Shown here: positions 23,270-25,494 of the stretch, in pieces
How the letters are laid out: every line of letters begins with the position of its first letter
Numbering within the stretch: the stretch's first letter is position 1
Virus record (IMG/VR): IMGVR_UViG_3300043775_000054
Coordinates: 1 to 25,494 of that record
DNA: 25,494 nt
Source: a virus
Reading direction: 5' to 3' (one strand)
The notes under the pieces: model-generated
Seen by the model: only the letters and a program-made list of their open reading frames with translations
Database searches by the model: none
What the model was told of the DNA's origin: nothing
Program-made: the position numbers and the translations under genes

Positions 23270-25494
23270 TTAAGGATTAGGATTGATTCCAGTGCCAGTG
23301 CTGACACCAAACTTTTCACCGCTTATGATCTCAGCTTGCGCAAGTCGCATCGCTGTTTCGTTGTCAGCAGCGTTCATACGCTCTCTTGCCTGCATTTCAG
23401 CAGCAGAGCGTTGATTTTCTACCTGCGCTTTAAATGCAACTTGCTTCGCATCTGCCATCTCACGTTGTGCATCACGTTGCATCTCCATCATGTTTTCTTG
23501 AGCAGCTAATTGAAGTTTTGCTTTTTCAAGTTCTTGTGATTGTTGCATTCTGGCTTGATCAGTTTGTTGTGACTGTTGCAATTTAGCTTGTTCAATTTGC
23601 AATTTAGCCTGATCAGATTGCGCACGTTGTTGCATCGCAGCTTGTTGTGTTTGCGCGTTGAGCTGTGCAACTTGCATGGTGTTATCGGGTGGCAATTGTG
23701 GTTGTGGTTTGTACTGCTGTGCTTCTTGCGTAATCGTTGCAAGCTCTTGACCAAACCCATCTAATTGTTGCTCGATAAATTGTTGCACTTTCATCATCAA
23801 GCTAACTTGCTCAGATACATCATTGCCAATCACATCATCTTTTTCTGCCTTAGATGCTGCTTTGTGTGATTCGGTTAAGTAATAGTTCAATAGATGATCA
23901 CGCAAGTGAAGTGAAATAGGATAAAGATAGTTCGTAATGATAGCAGGATTTTTGCCAAACAACGGTGATTGCAAAAATGCCATGTGCGTCATCAAGTGAC
24001 CTAGATGATCTTGTTTGGGTAGCACATAGATTGGTCTTCCCATTGACGCTGCAACATTTTCGGAAATAGGATCCATATCCTCTTTTCCGGGTTCGGGTTG
24101 CAAGTAATCATCAGCCGATAACTTCATGACCGTTAAGAACGCTTCCTCAACTTTGCGTTGATTGTACATCTGCGGGAACAATTGCGAGCGTTGCAGAATG
24201 GCTTGGTTTTGTGCAAAGCGTTGCGTTTCACTAAAGATGGCAGGATCACTAACTGGGATAATGTCCATCGGACCATCAAAGTCTGACGGATCAATTTCAA
24301 GTCCAGCCTCGTATGCTTTCAAGTCTTCAACTGTTAAGTACGCAGAGTTGATGCGATGCAATACCTTTAGCACGCGATCCATTGAGTTATGCAAACGCGC
24401 ATGAATCGAACTGAATACCACCATACCTTGTTCAATCAACGCCATTGTTGTACCAACTGGCTGATTAGGATTCTGATCCGATAGCTTCTCAAACGATGTT
24501 TGAATCACACCTTTGCCAGCCTCCACTAGGAATCCAAGCAATTGAAACAGTACAGGTGATGGACCGTTAAATGGCAGTGGCATAGCAATCTTGCGCACGT
24601 CATCAACCATTGCGCCACCATCAAGCTCAACAACTTCTGTTGGTTGCACGTTGATAGTCTGACCGTTAGGACCGCCTTTGAGCTTTAGTAGCGTTGGCAC
24701 GTTTTGAATGTGCGCTGAATCAAGCAATGCACGAAGCGCACCAGTAGCCGCACCTGACAAACCACCAATCATTTGTGTCAAACTGATTGGATACGCCCCA
24801 CGCCAAGGAACAAAAGGAAACTCAATGATCCAGTCTAGCTCTTTTCTGTTTTCATCGTCCGGCTCCCAGTTTCTGTAGAGTGCAACGCCTTCGCTGGTTG
24901 TTTTGTCGATGCTTAAGATATATGGCTCCATGCCATCGCCAAAGTCTAAATATGTGTAGACTTCAAAAATGGTGCGAAGTCCATCCTCGTTGTAGCTGCT
25001 TTCCTTTCTGCCTTCAATCTTGTCGTTGGCTTGTGATGATTTGCTATACTCAGGATCACTTGCGTAACCTAAGTCAACGTCGATGTACATGCCAGCTTTA
25101 ACGCGACGCGCATATTCCATCTTGGTGATGTATTGCACATGTGTCTTACGCTCTGCCGTATAAAAGTTGGTTGCAGCGAACGGCAGGTAAACGTCTTCAA
25201 TAGCGATAAACTCCGCTTGTGGTCGCTTGTACTGGTTGTTCCACATTAACTTGAGATATTGACCACCACCCAGTGGCAATTGCGTACTAAGCTGCTCTAG
25301 CTCACCTCTGAACTCTGGCATCTGCTCAGTTAGCTGCCAATTCATAAAGTCTGCTTTGCGTTGCGCTTTTGCAAGTTTTTCTTTTTCCTGCTCGCCTAGT
25401 ATCTTTGTTTTGACAGGACCGTTAGCTGGGAAGATCTCTTTCATCACACGCGCAGAAAAATCCACGCATGCTTCAACCAGCATTGGATGTACTA
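23270..25494 (-). CDS. Portal protein (5' end outside window)
   Basis: The frame stays open through the right edge, so the start is missing; the first in-window ATG (25483) is internal. At least 740 residues. HPMLVEACVDFSARVMKEIF near the visible start, YLKLMWNNQYKRPQAEFIAI, VYLPFAATNFYTAERKTHVQ and a wing/stem region (GMVVFSSIHARLHNSMDRVL, GTTMALIEQG) look like the body of a podophage portal, the twelvefold ring through which DNA enters and leaves. The last 170 residues (about 570-737) are Gln/Ala-rich coiled coil (QQAAMQQRAQSDQAKLQIEQ), a barrel-like extension seen in many podophage portals. Genes for scaffold and capsid follow. Confidence 0.85.
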   Translation of the reverse strand, partial: VHPMLVEACVDFSARVMKEIFPANGPVKTKILGEQEKEKLAKAQRKADFMNWQLTEQMPEFRGELEQLSTQLPLGGGQYLKLMWNNQYKRPQAEFIAIEDVYLPFAATNFYTAERKTHVQYITKMEYARRVKAGMYIDVDLGYASDPEYSKSSQANDKIEGRKESSYNEDGLRTIFEVYTYLDFGDGMEPYILSIDKTTSEGVALYRNWEPDDENRKELDWIIEFPFVPWRGAYPISLTQMIGGLSGAATGALRALLDSAHIQNVPTLLKLKGGPNGQTINVQPTEVVELDGGAMVDDVRKIAMPLPFNGPSPVLFQLLGFLVEAGKGVIQTSFEKLSDQNPNQPVGTTMALIEQGMVVFSSIHARLHNSMDRVLKVLHRINSAYLTVEDLKAYEAGLEIDPSDFDGPMDIIPVSDPAIFSETQRFAQNQAILQRSQLFPQMYNQRKVEEAFLTVMKLSADDYLQPEPGKEDMDPISENVAASMGRPIYVLPKQDHLGHLMTHMAFLQSPLFGKNPAIITNYLYPISLHLRDHLLNYYLTESHKAASKAEKDDVIGNDVSEQVSLMMKVQQFIEQQLDGFGQELATITQEAQQYKPQPQLPPDNTMQVAQLNAQTQQAAMQQRAQSDQAKLQIEQAKLQQSQQTDQARMQQSQELEKAKLQLAAQENMMEMQRDAQREMADAKQVAFKAQVENQRSAAEMQARERMNAADNETAMRLAQAEIISGEKFGVSTGTGINPNP

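Noticed and set aside
1-25494. tRNA genes or integrase/attachment sites
   Set aside because: I saw no cloverleaf-like sequence, integrase or repeat pair suggestive of att sites, though I could not run a tRNA search.

Overview
The window is part of a tailed bacteriophage genome (or prophage): the late, virion-building half. About 31 genes all lie on the minus strand, packed with overlaps of 1-17 bases or gaps of a few bases, so transcription runs from base 25494 towards base 1. There is a portal, a scaffold-like protein, a capsid protein, a P22-gp4-like neck protein, a stabilisation/tail-hub protein and several fibre genes, but no tape measure, tail tube or sheath. This suggests a podovirus (short-tailed) layout. 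Moderately AT-rich DNA, strong AGGAG ribosome sites and sigma70-like promoters point to a Gram-negative host. The style resembles uncultured aquatic podophages. The exact host cannot be read from this sequence.

Layout in transcription order. (1) Head module, 25494-19466: portal (5' end outside the window), a 44-aa protein, a 65-aa protein, a phage GroES-like co-chaperonin, scaffold-like protein, a 180-aa protein, a beta-rich head protein and the major capsid protein, closed by an intrinsic terminator. (2) A GIY-YIG homing endonuclease (19346-18540) directly after that terminator, with its own near-consensus promoter and no obvious terminator behind it. (3) Small virion proteins (18436-16957), including a Lys/Gly/Cys-rich DUF6496-type protein, then a P22-gp4-like neck protein carrying an inserted beta domain and a partial zinc ribbon. 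(4) Fibre cassette, 15589-11263: long repetitive fibre, DUF5856/Dps-like helical protein, second fibre protein, polyglycine adhesin and a fibre-assembly-like protein. (5) 11242-9548: 2OG-Fe(II) oxygenase, an 80-aa unknown, holin-like protein, M15 peptidase endolysin and a one-TM protein. (6) Behind a new promoter, 9461-1: adaptor, fibre-like protein, P22-gp10-like stabilisation/hub protein, a 77-aa QDWA-repeat protein, and three large low-complexity proteins that may be internal/ejection proteins. The last is an open frame of at least 819 codons that runs off the left edge.

Points most worth a second look: the giant repeat protein at the left edge, with a duplicated LAxxYN motif pair on either side of a TolA-like Ala/Lys coil; the 77-aa protein with three QDWA repeats at an exact 26-residue period; the neck protein with a discoidin-like insertion; the terminator-promoter-endonuclease cassette behind the capsid gene; a Dps-like protein among fibre genes; and recurrent TAATG junctions, some with the next gene's ribosome site inside the last codons of the previous protein.
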